From CAZYFH01 sp965249175 (GTDB taxonomy: Bacteria; Acidobacteriota; Vicinamibacteria; Vicinamibacterales; UBA8438): 64,000 nt of DNA. The DNA lies in contig OZ252227.1 in assembly GCA_965249175.1 (NCBI GenBank), positions 5,828,001-5,892,000 on the forward strand, given 5' to 3'. This document shows positions 35,578 through 43,559 of this stretch, in pieces. The position numbers were made by a program, and so were the translations under genes. The notes beneath the pieces were generated by a model. That model had not been told where the DNA came from and searched no databases. It was given only the letters and a program-made list of their open reading frames with translations. Each line of letters begins with the position of its first letter. Positions within the stretch are counted from its first letter, which is position 1.

Positions 35578-35847
35578 GCTGTCTCCCTGGCGGTGGAGTG
35601 TAACTCACTCGGTGAGAACGGACCACGCCTTTGCGATCAGACCGTCCGGATAAGGCGTGAACGAGCCGTCCGGATGGAGTCGGGAAACGGTGCCCGTCGC
35701 CCTAGTTCCCTTAGAGGTCGTCGTAGGTCCCACGCTGCTCATGCTTCGCCGCCTGGACTCCGCGTGCGCGCGCCAGCCGATGCCTTGTGCCTGTCGCTGT
35801 CGTGGGGCGCACCTTAAACCGCCCCGAATCGTGCGTAGGAAGGCCCA
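35578..35847. other. Intergenic stretch with a half-site of the palindrome
   Basis: No gene was recognised. CTAGTTCCC occurs at 35702-35710 but without the left half-site and without a -10-like hexamer at 17 or 18 bases, so it is not counted as a promoter. A GCCGTCCGGAT block repeats in looser form (35644, 35666). Confidence 0.35.
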
Positions 35848-35892
35848 CTAGGGATCTCCCCAGTTCCCACCCGGGCTCCGATACCCCACTGT
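35848..35892 (+). promoter_or_regulatory. Palindromic promoter, copy 3
   Basis: Palindrome CTAGGGATCTCCCCAG (35848-35863, one mismatch), -35-like TTCCCA (35864-35869), 17-base spacer and a weak -10 CACTGT (35887-35892) that keeps the A at position 2 and T at position 6. The small ORF at 35921 lies downstream. Confidence 0.55.
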
Positions 35893-35920
35893 TGGAGGAG
35901 CGATCGATTGGGAGGGCCGC

Positions 35921-36139
35921 ATGTCCGCTATACAGACCTCTGGAAGTACCAAGATTGAGCCCACGCGCTGCTATCTCTACTGGAGGTCATCTTCAGGGTT
36001 TTGGATGCGTCGCGTCGCCTGCACGAGGACGACGAACACATTCACCATTGACACCCCACCCCTGCGGTCGAAGACGGAAGCGCAGCGAATGGTGAGGTCG
36101 GGGGCGACGCATACAGCGCTCAGACACGTGGTGTCATGA
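35921..36139 (+). CDS. Small hypothetical protein downstream of a palindromic promoter
   Basis: A 72-residue frame with a strong GGGAGGG ribosome site 6 bases before the ATG, placed 28 bases after the -10-like element. It starts MSAIQTSGSTKIEPTRCYLY. No domain, signal peptide or similarity to other window proteins was recognised. The ribosome site and promoter are the main support. Confidence 0.45.
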   Translation: MSAIQTSGSTKIEPTRCYLYWRSSSGFWMRRVACTRTTNTFTIDTPPLRSKTEAQRMVRSGATHTALRHVVS

Positions 36140-36660
36140 TCACGGTTGGTGATTAGAGCTCCACGGCGAGCATCGGCGCCACGTCTTCTTCCAGCGTGCA
36201 TGATGCGCCGCTGCTGGGCGACCGATCTGGACCAACCCCTTTCTCGGGGAAAGTGCCACTCTGTGGCGGAAAACATGGCGACGACTCCATGACCACGAGG
36301 TCCGTTGATCTAGACCGCTATGCGGCTGATGTCCTGGCTGGTAGCCTCCTCGCCTCGTATGAAGTCACGTGGCATTGTCAACGTAACGAACGCTGCTCGC
36401 TTCTCCCCCCTGTGAACCGCGCCCTGCCTACCTATTCAGCAGGCACAGGTCACCACATCCCATCCCGCGAACGCCGTGCGCGATGATATCGGGCGGGAAG
36501 CGATAGCCGTGGCAGCTAGGTGCGGGGCTGATCATGCCCCAACTCTGCTACGCTCGACCTCAACGTGACAATGCCCTAAAGGTGTGTCGATAGTTGGTCA
36601 GTGCGCACGGAGTTATGTCGTGGCGGCGACAACACCCCGGCGCAACAGCTTCCAACCGTC
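36140..36660. other. About 520 bases without a recognised gene
   Basis: Frames in this stretch are short and without recognisable motifs. G+C is lower than in the flanking genes in parts of 36300-36440. It borders the IS3 element on its right and may contain decayed sequence. Confidence 0.35.
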
Positions 36661-36695
36661 TGTACCGCACCCGGTTCCTTGGACACACGTTTGCG

Positions 36696-37586
36696 CTACG
36701 CAGCCTGGCGTAGCTCGTATCTCTCTCGTGCTTCGATGGGCGTCTGATATCCGAGCTTTTCAAGGCGCCCGCTCTGGTGGTAGTGCTTGACGAACTCGGC
36801 GACGGCGGCGCGTACGTCGTCGAGATGCTGAAAGACTCGGCCGTAGATGGCTTGCTCCTTGAGGGTGCGATTCCACCGTTCCACGACACCATTCGTTTCA
36901 GGTTCCTCGATGAAGCCAAAGCTGGGACGGATGCCCCAGGACCGGATCTGGTGGAGGAAGTGGTCCGACAGGTACTGACGCCCATGGTCCATCCGCAACG
37001 CCAGTCCGCGGGCGACGTCGGCGTCTACCGAGCCGTACAGCCGCCGGACGCCTTGCGCGACGGGCTCAAGCGCCGCGAAGCGGCTGCCGATCTTGCACAC
37101 GTGCCACCCCACGCACTCGGCGCTCCAGTGGTCGACCGCCGCGAAGGTCCAGACCCAGCCGTCGTCCAGGGTGAAACACCCGCACGCCGTCGGTTCCCCA
37201 CATGACCTGGGGCGCCGCGGTGATGATAGTCCCGTCGTGGAGCTTCGGATTGCCCTGGCGCCCGCGGTGGGGCGAGAGCAGCCCGTGCGCGCGCATCACG
37301 CGCAGCACCCGGGTACGGGCGACGCGGATCCCGTCCAAGATCCGCAGCCGCGCGTGTACCTTGCGATGGCCCTCGCCCTGGAACGGCGACCGGGCGAGGT
37401 CGGCGCGAATGGCCGCCAGGAGCTGCTCACCCGAGAGTGCCGGTGCCGGCCCGCGGGGCCGTCGCCCTGCCGGCGCTCCGCCTGAGCGCGCCGCGCATAG
37501 AGCGCCGAGCGCGAGCGCTCCCACGCCCGACACACCCGCTGGAGGCCGTAGCGCCGTCCGGTGGTCGCGGAGGTCGTCGCGCTCAT
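36696..37586 (-). pseudogene. IS3-family transposase OrfB with two frameshifts
   Basis: The DDE-type integrase-like transposase is split over three frames: YGLQRVCRAWERSRSALYAR from the ATG at 37586, then SGEQLLAAIRADLARSPFQG, RVLRVMRAHGLLSPHRGRQG and VMWGTDG, then VWTFAAVDHWSAECVGWHV, YLSDHFLHQIRSWGIRPSF and NGVVERWNRTLKEQAIYG. The shifts lie near 37455 (one base missing) and 37183 (one T too many). The Asp and Glu of the active site are still encoded. It overlaps OrfA by 4 bases. Confidence 0.8.
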
Positions 37587-38020
37587 CGCCGCGACCTCCG
37601 CATCGGCAAAGGGAGGCGGCGTTCCGCAGCTCGAGCCCGCTCCCGCAACAGCTCGTTCTCCATCGACAGGGCCCCAATGTGTCGTTGGGCCGCGTCCAGG
37701 GCCGCGACAGCCGGCTCACTGGCCTGAACCTTCAGCCCGAGCTCGAGACCAGCCAGGGCCCGCTCCTTCCACGCCTCCAGACGATACATCTCGACTCCGA
37801 CCTCACGCGACACCGCGTCGAGCGACTCGCCGCGCAGCAGGCGCAGCACGACGTCTCGCTTCCGGCCCGCGCTCCACCGCTGCCCAGGCCCCAAGGCCCC
37901 CGCCTCGGCCGCCGCAACGTCGGCACGGCCTCCAGTCGCCCTCCGGGCTCCCTCCGTCCGCGCCGACCCAGATCCCTTCACCGTCCTCGACCGGACCATT
38001 CCCCCTACCTCCTTGGACAT
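37583..38020 (-). CDS. IS3-family transposase OrfA
   Basis: A 145-residue DNA-binding subunit. A helix-turn-helix (KRDVVLRLLRGESLDAVSRE, VGVEMYRLEAWKERAL) is followed by a leucine-zipper-like coil (ALDAAQRHIGALSMENELLR). The first 45 residues are low in complexity and may not belong; an internal ATG at residue 8 is possible. The stop overlaps the OrfB ATG (ATGA). Confidence 0.8.
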   Translation of the reverse strand: MSKEVGGMVRSRTVKGSGSARTEGARRATGGRADVAAAEAGALGPGQRWSAGRKRDVVLRLLRGESLDAVSREVGVEMYRLEAWKERALAGLELGLKVQASEPAVAALDAAQRHIGALSMENELLRERARAAERRLPLPMRRSRR

Positions 38021-38166
38021 TGGATTCTCCCCTAATCCGTGTCCAAGAAAATCGGGGGCGCCTTAAGCTTCTAACCGTCGAGTGTCGCCGTTGAATAATA
38101 TGGCTCGCGACGACCCTCGAGATTCGATTCCTGGGCAGTCTTGCCCCTCCTCGCAGGCCCTTCCTA

Positions 38167-38211
38167 CTAGGGATCTCCCTAGTTACATTTCGGCGGGTCG
38201 AATCCTATAGT
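38167..38211 (+). promoter_or_regulatory. Palindromic promoter, copy 4
   Basis: A perfect 7-2-7 palindrome CTAGGGATCTCCCTAG (38167-38182), -35-like TTACAT (38183-38188), 17-base spacer and -10-like TATAGT (38206-38211). Downstream are the small gene at 38284 and the CBS-pair gene. Confidence 0.75.
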
Positions 38212-38283
38212 GAGTGTCCGGGCAGGGAAGCGGCGCACAATCGACGTGTCATAGCGTGCCATCGCGAATCCGTCGCGTGAGGC

Positions 38284-38589
38284 GTGAGGTCCACGGACTG
38301 CAGCGCGACGTCATTGGGCGTCGTACCGAGAGGTGGGCACTTGGCTTATCGGTTTCCGCTCGAACTGGCGGTAGGTGACGTCGTCATTTTGAAGCGGATG
38401 AGCGCTTCTGGGTACACGGTCACGGTCTGTCCTCGCACGGCTGGGAAACAGTGCGAGAGCTTCGATGCCGCGTGGACCGTTGCACGAGCGTTGGCTGAAC
38501 GACGCGACGTCGACTCTTGGCGCGCGGGATATCCCACGACCAGTGATGGCGACCCGAGCTTGACACCGATGGGCCACTACCGCGGGTGA
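38284..38589 (+). CDS. Small hypothetical protein, family shared with the 11.3-kb gene
   Basis: A 101-residue protein starting at a GTG (38284). Its core GDVVILKRMSASGYTVTV, SFDAAWTVARALAERRDVDS and the final GHYRG match the pattern of the 92-residue product at 11299. The function is unknown. It lies 73 bases after the -10 of the palindromic promoter and 11 bases before the CBS-pair gene, so the two are likely co-transcribed. Confidence 0.65.
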   Translation: MRSTDCSATSLGVVPRGGHLAYRFPLELAVGDVVILKRMSASGYTVTVCPRTAGKQCESFDAAWTVARALAERRDVDSWRAGYPTTSDGDPSLTPMGHYRG

Positions 38590-38600
38590 GCCCAAGAGTC

Positions 38601-39109
38601 ATGCTTACATGTACCGCCGACATCATGGCTCGCTCGGAGATGACCTGTCACCGGACACGGACATTTACGAGGGCATGGCGCTCCTGCTCAAGCACCGGCT
38701 CACGGGCGTTCCTGTCGTCGACAGTTCAAGCACTTTGCGCGGCATGCTGACGGAGCGCGACTGTCTGAAAGTGGTGGTCGGAGCGGCGATGGATGGGCTC
38801 CCGGGTGGCCGAGTCGATGACTATATGACCACCCCCGCCGAGTCCGTTTTGCCAACCGCAAGTATTTACGACGTCGTACACATATTTCTCCGCCGGTCCT
38901 TCAGAAAGCTCCCAGTCGTCGACGACAAGGGGCGCGTGGTCGGCCAGGTGAGCCGGCGCGACGCGCTAGTGGCGATCGAGTCACAGCGCGACAACCCGCG
39001 CCTTTGCGGGACACCGGAAGCGCATCCGCTCGAGGCGCCCGGTGTCGACGCGGCGATGACGATCGCCCGCGGCCAGGCCGTGGAACACGGGACCGGCATC
39101 CTCAACTGA
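38601..39109 (+). CDS. CBS-domain-pair protein with a probable frameshift near its start
   Basis: About 168 residues with two CBS motifs (DTDIYEGMALLLKHRLTGVP with VVDSSSTLRGMLTERD; SIYDVVHIFLRRSFRKLPVV with RVVGQVSRRDAL), a domain pair that binds adenosine nucleotides. The frame that holds these begins at 38609, but the expected N-terminus (MLTCTADIMARSEMT) lies in the frame of the ATG at 38601. One extra base near 38645 would join them as MARSEMTLSPDTDIYEG. So there is a one-base deletion, either real or a sequencing error. The protein resembles the DosR-controlled hypoxic response protein Hrp1 in architecture. Confidence 0.75.
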
Positions 39110-39143
39110 GTGAAGGCGACGCGACCCCAAGCGGGAGGTAGCT

Positions 39144-39914
39144 ATGAGACCCAGCGTCAGGTGTGTCCAGATCGTCGGTGCCGTTACGACTCTGACTCTC
39201 GGGTTCGGCAGTAGCGCCAGTGCCCAGGATGGTTCGACATGGATGCGGGTCGATATCGTCCAGGTGCTGCCGGACAAGCTCGACGACTACATAAGGCTTC
39301 AACAGAAGGAGGTGAACCCCGCGCTGCAACGCGCCAGCGTGCCGTATCGGTCCGCCTGGCGCACGGCGGAGTTCGGCAACACGTACGAACGGCTGTTCGT
39401 GACGCCGATCGCGAACATCTCTGACTACGATACCGGTGGTCCGCTCGCGCGTGGATTGGATCCAGATCGCCTCGCGCGGATTCGCGACCGCGTGCGCCGG
39501 TGCACGATGTCACGGCAGAGCTACGCCATCCGCTATCGCCCTGAACTCAGCGTCGAGGCCGATGATGTGAGTGGACTGTCGCTGGCCCGGGTCGCGACGA
39601 TTCAGATCGCGCCCGGCCGGACCGCGGACTGGGAGGCGTTTCTCCGGGAGAACTTGCCGACGTTCCGCGACGCTGACGTGGTGTTCGGCGTCTACGAGCG
39701 CGTGTTCGGGCCGGGCCCAACCGTGTGGCAGATCGTCGAGAACCACTCGAGCTACGTCGCACTCGAACAGCCGAGCATACTCGAGAGAACCTTCGGCGAT
39801 CGGACCGCCGCAGTCGCCGCCCGGTTGAGCGGAATCGTCACGTCGATCGAACGGACGGTGTTGCGCTATGACGGCGAGCTCAGCTACTCGGCCCCGCTGG
39901 CGAGCACACAGTAG
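39144..39914 (+). CDS. Secreted hypothetical protein
   Basis: A 256-residue exported protein with a signal peptide (VGAVTTLTLGFGSSASAQ). The mature part appears to contain two related halves (WMRVDIVQVLPDKLDDYIRL and LARVATIQIAPGRTADWEAF), as in dimeric alpha-beta barrel proteins such as NIPSNAP/antibiotic-monooxygenase folds. No catalytic residues can be named. The ATG at 39144 follows a GGGAGG ribosome site. It lies 34 bases after the CBS-pair gene on the same strand and could share its promoter. Confidence 0.75.
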   Translation: MRPSVRCVQIVGAVTTLTLGFGSSASAQDGSTWMRVDIVQVLPDKLDDYIRLQQKEVNPALQRASVPYRSAWRTAEFGNTYERLFVTPIANISDYDTGGPLARGLDPDRLARIRDRVRRCTMSRQSYAIRYRPELSVEADDVSGLSLARVATIQIAPGRTADWEAFLRENLPTFRDADVVFGVYERVFGPGPTVWQIVENHSSYVALEQPSILERTFGDRTAAVAARLSGIVTSIERTVLRYDGELSYSAPLASTQ

Positions 39915-39936
39915 CGGCGGGAGCAGGCCGGTCGTG

Positions 39937-40243
39937 TCATGGTGCCCCCGAATGTCGACAGGGCTCCTTTCGGAAGGACATGGCGTCTTCGCGGTCCTTC
40001 ATTCCCAAGCAGAGAACCCGGGTCCTGGGCTCGAGACTAGGAAGATCCCTAGGGGGCGTGCGCCGCCGGTGTTCGAATCAGCCCACGCTCGGGTATAAGG
40101 TTGAGTGGATTGGCCACTCAAGACGCGACGCGTGACGGCGCCTCCGCCGATGCCCGACAGGGGGTTCCGCCGACACAGGCTACCGGACCAACTCGGACAC
40201 GGTTTCGTTGGCTCCGCGCCGTTCTCGAACAGATACCGTCCGG
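39937..40243. repeat. Duplicated segment, copy B (matches 28,345-28,660)
   Basis: The second copy of the duplicated block includes the 5' end of the intact kinase gene at 40101 and a degenerate minus-strand palindromic promoter. It is probably the source copy, because here the reading frame continues into a complete kinase. Confidence 0.85.
40008..40052 (-). promoter_or_regulatory. Palindromic promoter, copy 5 (minus strand, degenerate)
   Basis: The palindrome CTAGGGATCTTCCTAG (40037-40052 on the minus strand) is well kept, but the -35 (TCTCGA) and -10 (TCTGCT at 40008-40013) are poor. It lies 49 bases upstream of the divergent kinase gene, so it may act as an operator for autoregulation. 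Confidence 0.5.
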
Positions 40244-41651
40244 CGTGTTGGTCGCCGAAGCACCGTCCGGCCGGGTCGTGTTCTGGAACGCGCAGGTGAT
40301 CACGACCTGGCCGGACTTCCTCAACGCGCCTGACGGCGCCAGGCGATGCCGCGCGTTCCGGTCCGATGGTCGTCCATACACCCTCGAAGAGTGGCCGTTG
40401 GCGCGCGCGCTCACAACCGGGGCGCTCGTCGCCTCTGAGGAAGTCGAATTCCGTGGCGACGATGGAGCCCGCACGGTCATGGACGTGCGATGCGTGCCCG
40501 TGCGTGATAGGGCCGGTCGTATCTCTGCGGCGGTGGCTATCATGCAGGACATCACCGAGCGCAAACGCGCCGCGCAGTCGCTCGTGGCCTCGCAAGCGCG
40601 ATACGAGAACCTGTATCAGGACGCGCCGGACATGTTCGCCTCGGTCGACGTTGAGACCGAGCGTCTCGTGCAATGCAACCAGACGCTCGTCAGCGTCTCG
40701 GGATTCGGACGCGACGCGCTCATTGGCCGCCCGCTCGGAGAGCTCCACGACGAGGGCAGCGCGCCAGCGCTCGCTCGAGCGATCGCGCAGGTGGGCCGGA
40801 CCGGCCGGGTCCACGACACGGAGCTACGGCTCAGGTGCAAGGACGGAGGCGTGATCGACGTCAGCCTGACCATCGCCGCCATTCGCGATGAGCAGGACCA
40901 CCTCTACTATCGCGTGACGTGGCGCGACGTCACGGAGCGCAAGCGCACACAAGCCGCGCTCAAGAACTATCAGACCGAGCTCGAACGCAGCCACCGTGAG
41001 CTACACGCCCTGGCGGGCCGGCTCTTCGGTGCGCAGGAAGAGGAGCGGCGGCGCATCTCGCGGGAGCTCCACGACGATCTGAACCAGCGTCTCGCGCTGC
41101 TGACGTTGGACATCGAGGCGCTGTCCCAGAACGTGCCACGGTCGCGACGCGCGACCACCGAGCGCTTACGGGCGGTCCGCGACAGGGTCGTCGAGCTCTC
41201 CGACGACGTGCACGGGCTCGCGTATCAGCTCCACCCGTCGATCCTGGATGACCTTGGGCTCGCCGCCGCGCTGCGGTCGCACATCGCGGACGTGACGCGC
41301 CGCGAGGGCATCGCGATCGAGCTGAGCGAGGACGGGCTCACCGGTCCGATCCCGGCCGACGTGGCTTCGTGCCTGTATCGCGTCGCCCAGGAGGCGCTGC
41401 GCAACGTCGTGAAACACGCGCAACCCGCGAGTGTCACTGTGCATCTCGATTCGTCGTCGGACGGCGTCACGATGGCGGTCGACGATTCCGGGGTTGGGTT
41501 TGATCCGCGTGGCACGCCTCACCGTGGACTCGGCCTGGTCGGCATGGAGGAGCGCGTGCGTCTCGTTGGCGGCCAGTTCAGCCTGAACTCGCGGCCCGGA
41601 GAGGGCACACGAGTCACGGTCTGGGTCCCGCAGCCGGGGACAGCGGGGTGA
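40101..41651 (+). CDS. PAS-PAS sensor histidine kinase of the NarL-partner type
   Basis: A 516-residue soluble kinase. PAS 1 (about residues 40-150, LEQIPSGVLVAEAPSGRVVF) and PAS 2 (about 165-285) precede a HisKA_3 domain with the phospho-His in RRISRELHDDLNQRLALL and an ATPase domain (EALRNVVKHAQ, DDSGVGFD, RGLGLVGMEERV). HisKA_3 kinases act on NarL/FixJ regulators, and one follows with a 4-base overlap. The likely start is TTG at 40101 (MSGLATQD); no ATG fits. A TATAAG block at 40094-40099 is conserved in the duplicated copy. With its regulator it is the best candidate to control the palindromic promoters. Confidence 0.92.
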   Translation: MSGLATQDATRDGASADARQGVPPTQATGPTRTRFRWLRAVLEQIPSGVLVAEAPSGRVVFWNAQVITTWPDFLNAPDGARRCRAFRSDGRPYTLEEWPLARALTTGALVASEEVEFRGDDGARTVMDVRCVPVRDRAGRISAAVAIMQDITERKRAAQSLVASQARYENLYQDAPDMFASVDVETERLVQCNQTLVSVSGFGRDALIGRPLGELHDEGSAPALARAIAQVGRTGRVHDTELRLRCKDGGVIDVSLTIAAIRDEQDHLYYRVTWRDVTERKRTQAALKNYQTELERSHRELHALAGRLFGAQEEERRRISRELHDDLNQRLALLTLDIEALSQNVPRSRRATTERLRAVRDRVVELSDDVHGLAYQLHPSILDDLGLAAALRSHIADVTRREGIAIELSEDGLTGPIPADVASCLYRVAQEALRNVVKHAQPASVTVHLDSSSDGVTMAVDDSGVGFDPRGTPHRGLGLVGMEERVRLVGGQFSLNSRPGEGTRVTVWVPQPGTAG

Positions 41652-42286
41652 AGCGACCACGCGTCCTGCTCGCTGACGACCACACACTTTTGCTGGAAGG
41701 GCTCCGGCGGCTCCTGGAGGACGAGTGCGACCTGGTTGGCGCCGTCGAGGATGGGCGCGCGCTCCTCGACGCGGCGGCGCGTCTCCGCCCCGACATCATC
41801 TTGCTGGATATTTCGATGCCGCTCCTCAACGGCCTTGAAGCGGCGCGCCGCCTGCGCACGCTCGTTCCCGACAGCAAGATCATCTTCCTCACTATGCACG
41901 CCGACCCGACGTACGCCACCGAGGCGTTTCAGGCCGGCGGCGCAGGATACCTACTGAAACGGTCAGCGGCATCCGAGCTGTCCGTGGCGATCTCCACCGT
42001 CCTTCACGGTCGCATCTACCTAACCCCGCTCATCACGAGGGACGCGTTGCCGTCCGTCGGACCCACACCGATTCCGCAGCACCTCGGTGAGCTGACGCCG
42101 CGCCAACGGGAGGTGCTGCAGCTCGTTGCCGAGGGTCACGCGGGGAAGGACATTGCCGGCAGGCTCGGGATCTCGGTCAAAACCGTGGAGTTCCACAAGA
42201 CTCGAATCATGGACCGCTTGGGACTCCGGACGGCATCGGAGCTGACGAAGTACGCCGTCGCGCACGGCGTCACGGACCTCCCATAG
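41648..42286 (+). CDS. NarL/LuxR-family response regulator
   Basis: A 212-residue DNA-binding regulator: receiver (residues 1-120, LLADDHTLLLEGLRRLL; phospho-Asp in IILLDISMP; Lys in GYLLKRSA) and C-terminal LuxR-type helix-turn-helix (LTPRQREVLQLVAEGHAGKD, ISVKTVEFHKTRIMDRLGL). NarL-type dimers often bind inverted heptamers with 2-base spacing, the geometry of the palindrome found eight times in this window. It starts with GTG overlapping the kinase stop by 4 bases. Palindromic promoters flank the pair on both sides (40037 and 42356). Confidence 0.93.
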   Translation: MKRPRVLLADDHTLLLEGLRRLLEDECDLVGAVEDGRALLDAAARLRPDIILLDISMPLLNGLEAARRLRTLVPDSKIIFLTMHADPTYATEAFQAGGAGYLLKRSAASELSVAISTVLHGRIYLTPLITRDALPSVGPTPIPQHLGELTPRQREVLQLVAEGHAGKDIAGRLGISVKTVEFHKTRIMDRLGLRTASELTKYAVAHGVTDLP

Positions 42287-42355
42287 CTCACCCGCGCCCG
42301 GCGACCGTCGCCGTGGGAAGTGTCGGCCAGGTGCCGAACCGGATCGGCCCGCCCC

Positions 42356-42401
42356 CTAGGGGTATTCCTAGTTCCCACCACCTGTTCCTAGGTCATATGG
42401 T
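42356..42401 (+). promoter_or_regulatory. Palindromic promoter, copy 6
   Basis: Palindrome CTAGGGGTATTCCTAG (42356-42371), -35-like TTCCCA (42372-42377), 18-base spacer and -10-like TATGGT (42396-42401). It drives the small zinc-ribbon-like gene at 42459. Confidence 0.7.
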
Positions 42402-42458
42402 CGAATTCAATGGTGGATGGCACATAACGAATCACACGTGAGTCGTCATCGGGGGAAC

Positions 42459-42668
42459 ATGAAAGTGAGAGTCCTTTGCGCATGGTGCGGACACGTCATA
42501 CGAGATGGGACTGCGCCCTCATCACACGGGATATGCTCGCGCTGTCGGCGCGATTTCGACTGGCCGAATGGCAGGTCCCATGTCGAACGTCAGCGTGCCG
42601 TGAGAGCGCACATGCGATCCTCCCAATCGATCGCTCTCACGCGCAAGTGGGGGAACGGGGCGACCTAG
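42459..42668 (+). CDS. Small zinc-finger-like protein
   Basis: A 69-residue protein with two CXXC pairs (CAWCG and CSRC, about 20 residues apart), likely one zinc site, in a basic context (RVLCAWCGHVIRDG, GICSRCRRDFDWP). I chose the ATG at 42459 with a GGGGG block before it; an in-frame ATG at 42417 would add 14 residues. It lies downstream of a palindromic promoter, and the next palindromic promoter starts at 42665 inside its last codons. The function is unknown. Confidence 0.65.
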   Translation: MKVRVLCAWCGHVIRDGTAPSSHGICSRCRRDFDWPNGRSHVERQRAVRAHMRSSQSIALTRKWGNGAT

Positions 42669-42709
42669 TGATCTCCCTAGTTCCCAACGCCGTTCTCAGG
42701 TCGTACGCT
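42665..42709 (+). promoter_or_regulatory. Palindromic promoter, copy 7
   Basis: Palindrome CTAGTGATCTCCCTAG (42665-42680), -35-like TTCCCA (42681-42686), 17-base spacer and -10-like TACGCT (42704-42709). It precedes the small ORF at 42794 and a conserved hairpin. Confidence 0.65.
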
Positions 42710-42793
42710 GGGATTCGTAGTTGCAGCGCGCGAACCAACGGGACGGTTAACGGACCCTGCTCGCCGCCCGCGTTGAGAGGACGGAGGTGCTCG

Positions 42794-42985
42794 ATGAGAC
42801 CCCTCGCTCAACGGTGCCCCCAGGGATGTGGCGACACTGACCCTGGGGGCGGACCGCCGGCCTACGTGGCTGCCCAGGTGCCTCACCGCTGTTCCCTCCG
42901 GACGCGGGGGCGGCGAATGACCCTCGGGCTCACTAGCCTCACGCGGACCACAAAGGCTTCCTTTCGTTCACAAGCAGCCGGGTAG
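42794..42985 (+). CDS. Small ORF under a palindromic promoter, possible RNA gene instead
   Basis: A 63-codon frame with a GGAGG ribosome site 6 bases before the ATG. It starts MRPLAQRCPQGCGD and ends AAG-stop; the stop lies in the left arm of a hairpin matching the one at 28129-28164. The last 45 bases resemble the end of the minus-strand ORF at 28156 (CTCACGCGG, then GCCGGGTAG). No domain is visible. Either a small protein family or a structured RNA of about 300 bases is possible. Confidence 0.45.
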   Translation: MRPLAQRCPQGCGDTDPGGGPPAYVAAQVPHRCSLRTRGRRMTLGLTSLTRTTKASFRSQAAG

Positions 42986-43013
42986 GACGGCACACCTGCA
43001 CGCCCTACCCGGC
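42977..43013 (+). terminator. Conserved hairpin after the small ORF, copy 2
   Basis: A 10-bp stem (GCCGGGTAGG / CCTACCCGGC) with a 17-base loop contains the TAG stop of the small ORF. It matches the hairpin at 28129-28164 in stem sequence and in its place relative to the ORF. A GGAGGG block follows, not a U-tract. Confidence 0.6.
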
Positions 43014-43344
43014 GGAGGGAACGCCTCATCCAACGAGCGACAACACGCTCCGCGTCTCGAGGGATTCGACTGTGGTATCTCTACACCTCGTGCAGGTGCG
43101 CCGGGCGCGCTTGATCTTCCAACCCGGCACACGCGTGCCCGTCCCTTCTCAGCTGATCGAGTGGGACGGATGCGTCGAGCCTCCCGCTGCGATGGGGCTG
43201 CGCGGGTCGGAGCCTACGACTCGTGCGAGTGAGATGCGATTGCAGCAGCTCGAATCCCTCCAGCGCCGCTTTCGGGGTGGCTGGGCGCAGCCGCGATCCG
43301 TTCGCCGAGGCAGACCAGGAGGCTGAAAGTCGGACTCGACCGAA
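43014..43344. other. About 330 bases without a recognised gene
   Basis: No frame here shows a known motif. A plus-strand 84-codon frame (43072-43326) has no support. It precedes the metB remnant and probably contains decayed sequence. Confidence 0.35.
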
Positions 43345-43532
43345 ACGTGCGCAAAGACCCGCGTGTTCGCCCTGGCTGAGAGCCTTGGCGGCGTCGAGTC
43401 GTTGGTGAGCCACCCCGTCACCATGACGCACGCGGCGATCCCGAAAGAGGAGCGCACGCGTGCCGGCTTACCCGATGACCTGGTCCGACTGTCCGTCGGC
43501 ATCGAAGATGAAGAGGATCTGCTCTCGAGGAT
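43345..43532 (+). pseudogene. C-terminal remnant of a cystathionine gamma-synthase-like gene
   Basis: About 62 codons encode the C-terminal end of a MetB/MetC-family PLP enzyme (VFALAESLGGVESLVSHPVT, MTHAAIPKEERTRAGLPDDL, VRLSVGIEDEEDLL). The rest of the gene, including the PLP lysine, is absent upstream. The open frame runs on to 43833 without relation to the family, across sequence that on the other strand is an AMP nucleosidase remnant. Confidence 0.75.
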
Positions 43533-43559
43533 CTCACTCGGGCAATTCGAGACAGTCGA

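Larger units (their letters stand above)
36665..38062 (-). mobile_element. IS3-family insertion sequence, decayed
   Basis: About 1.4 kb with OrfA and OrfB on the minus strand. The ends carry imperfect inverted repeats: CCGGTTCCTTGGACAC (36671-36686) on the left and, on the opposite strand at the right, CCGATTTTCTTGGACAC (38039-38055). OrfB has two frameshifts, so the element is probably inactive. A target duplication was not found with confidence. Confidence 0.8.

Noticed and set aside
35702..35710. CTAGTTCCC resembling the right half of the palindromic promoter
   Set aside because: There is no left half-site and no -10-like hexamer at 17 or 18 bases, so it was not counted.
40094..40099. TATAAG as the -10 of the kinase gene
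   Set aside because: It ends one base before the TTG start at 40101. As a promoter it would place the transcript start after the start codon. It was noted but not listed as a promoter.
43072..43326. 84-codon plus-strand frame before the metB remnant
   Set aside because: No motif, no ribosome site and no relative in the window. The opposite strand is open too, as is usual at this G+C.
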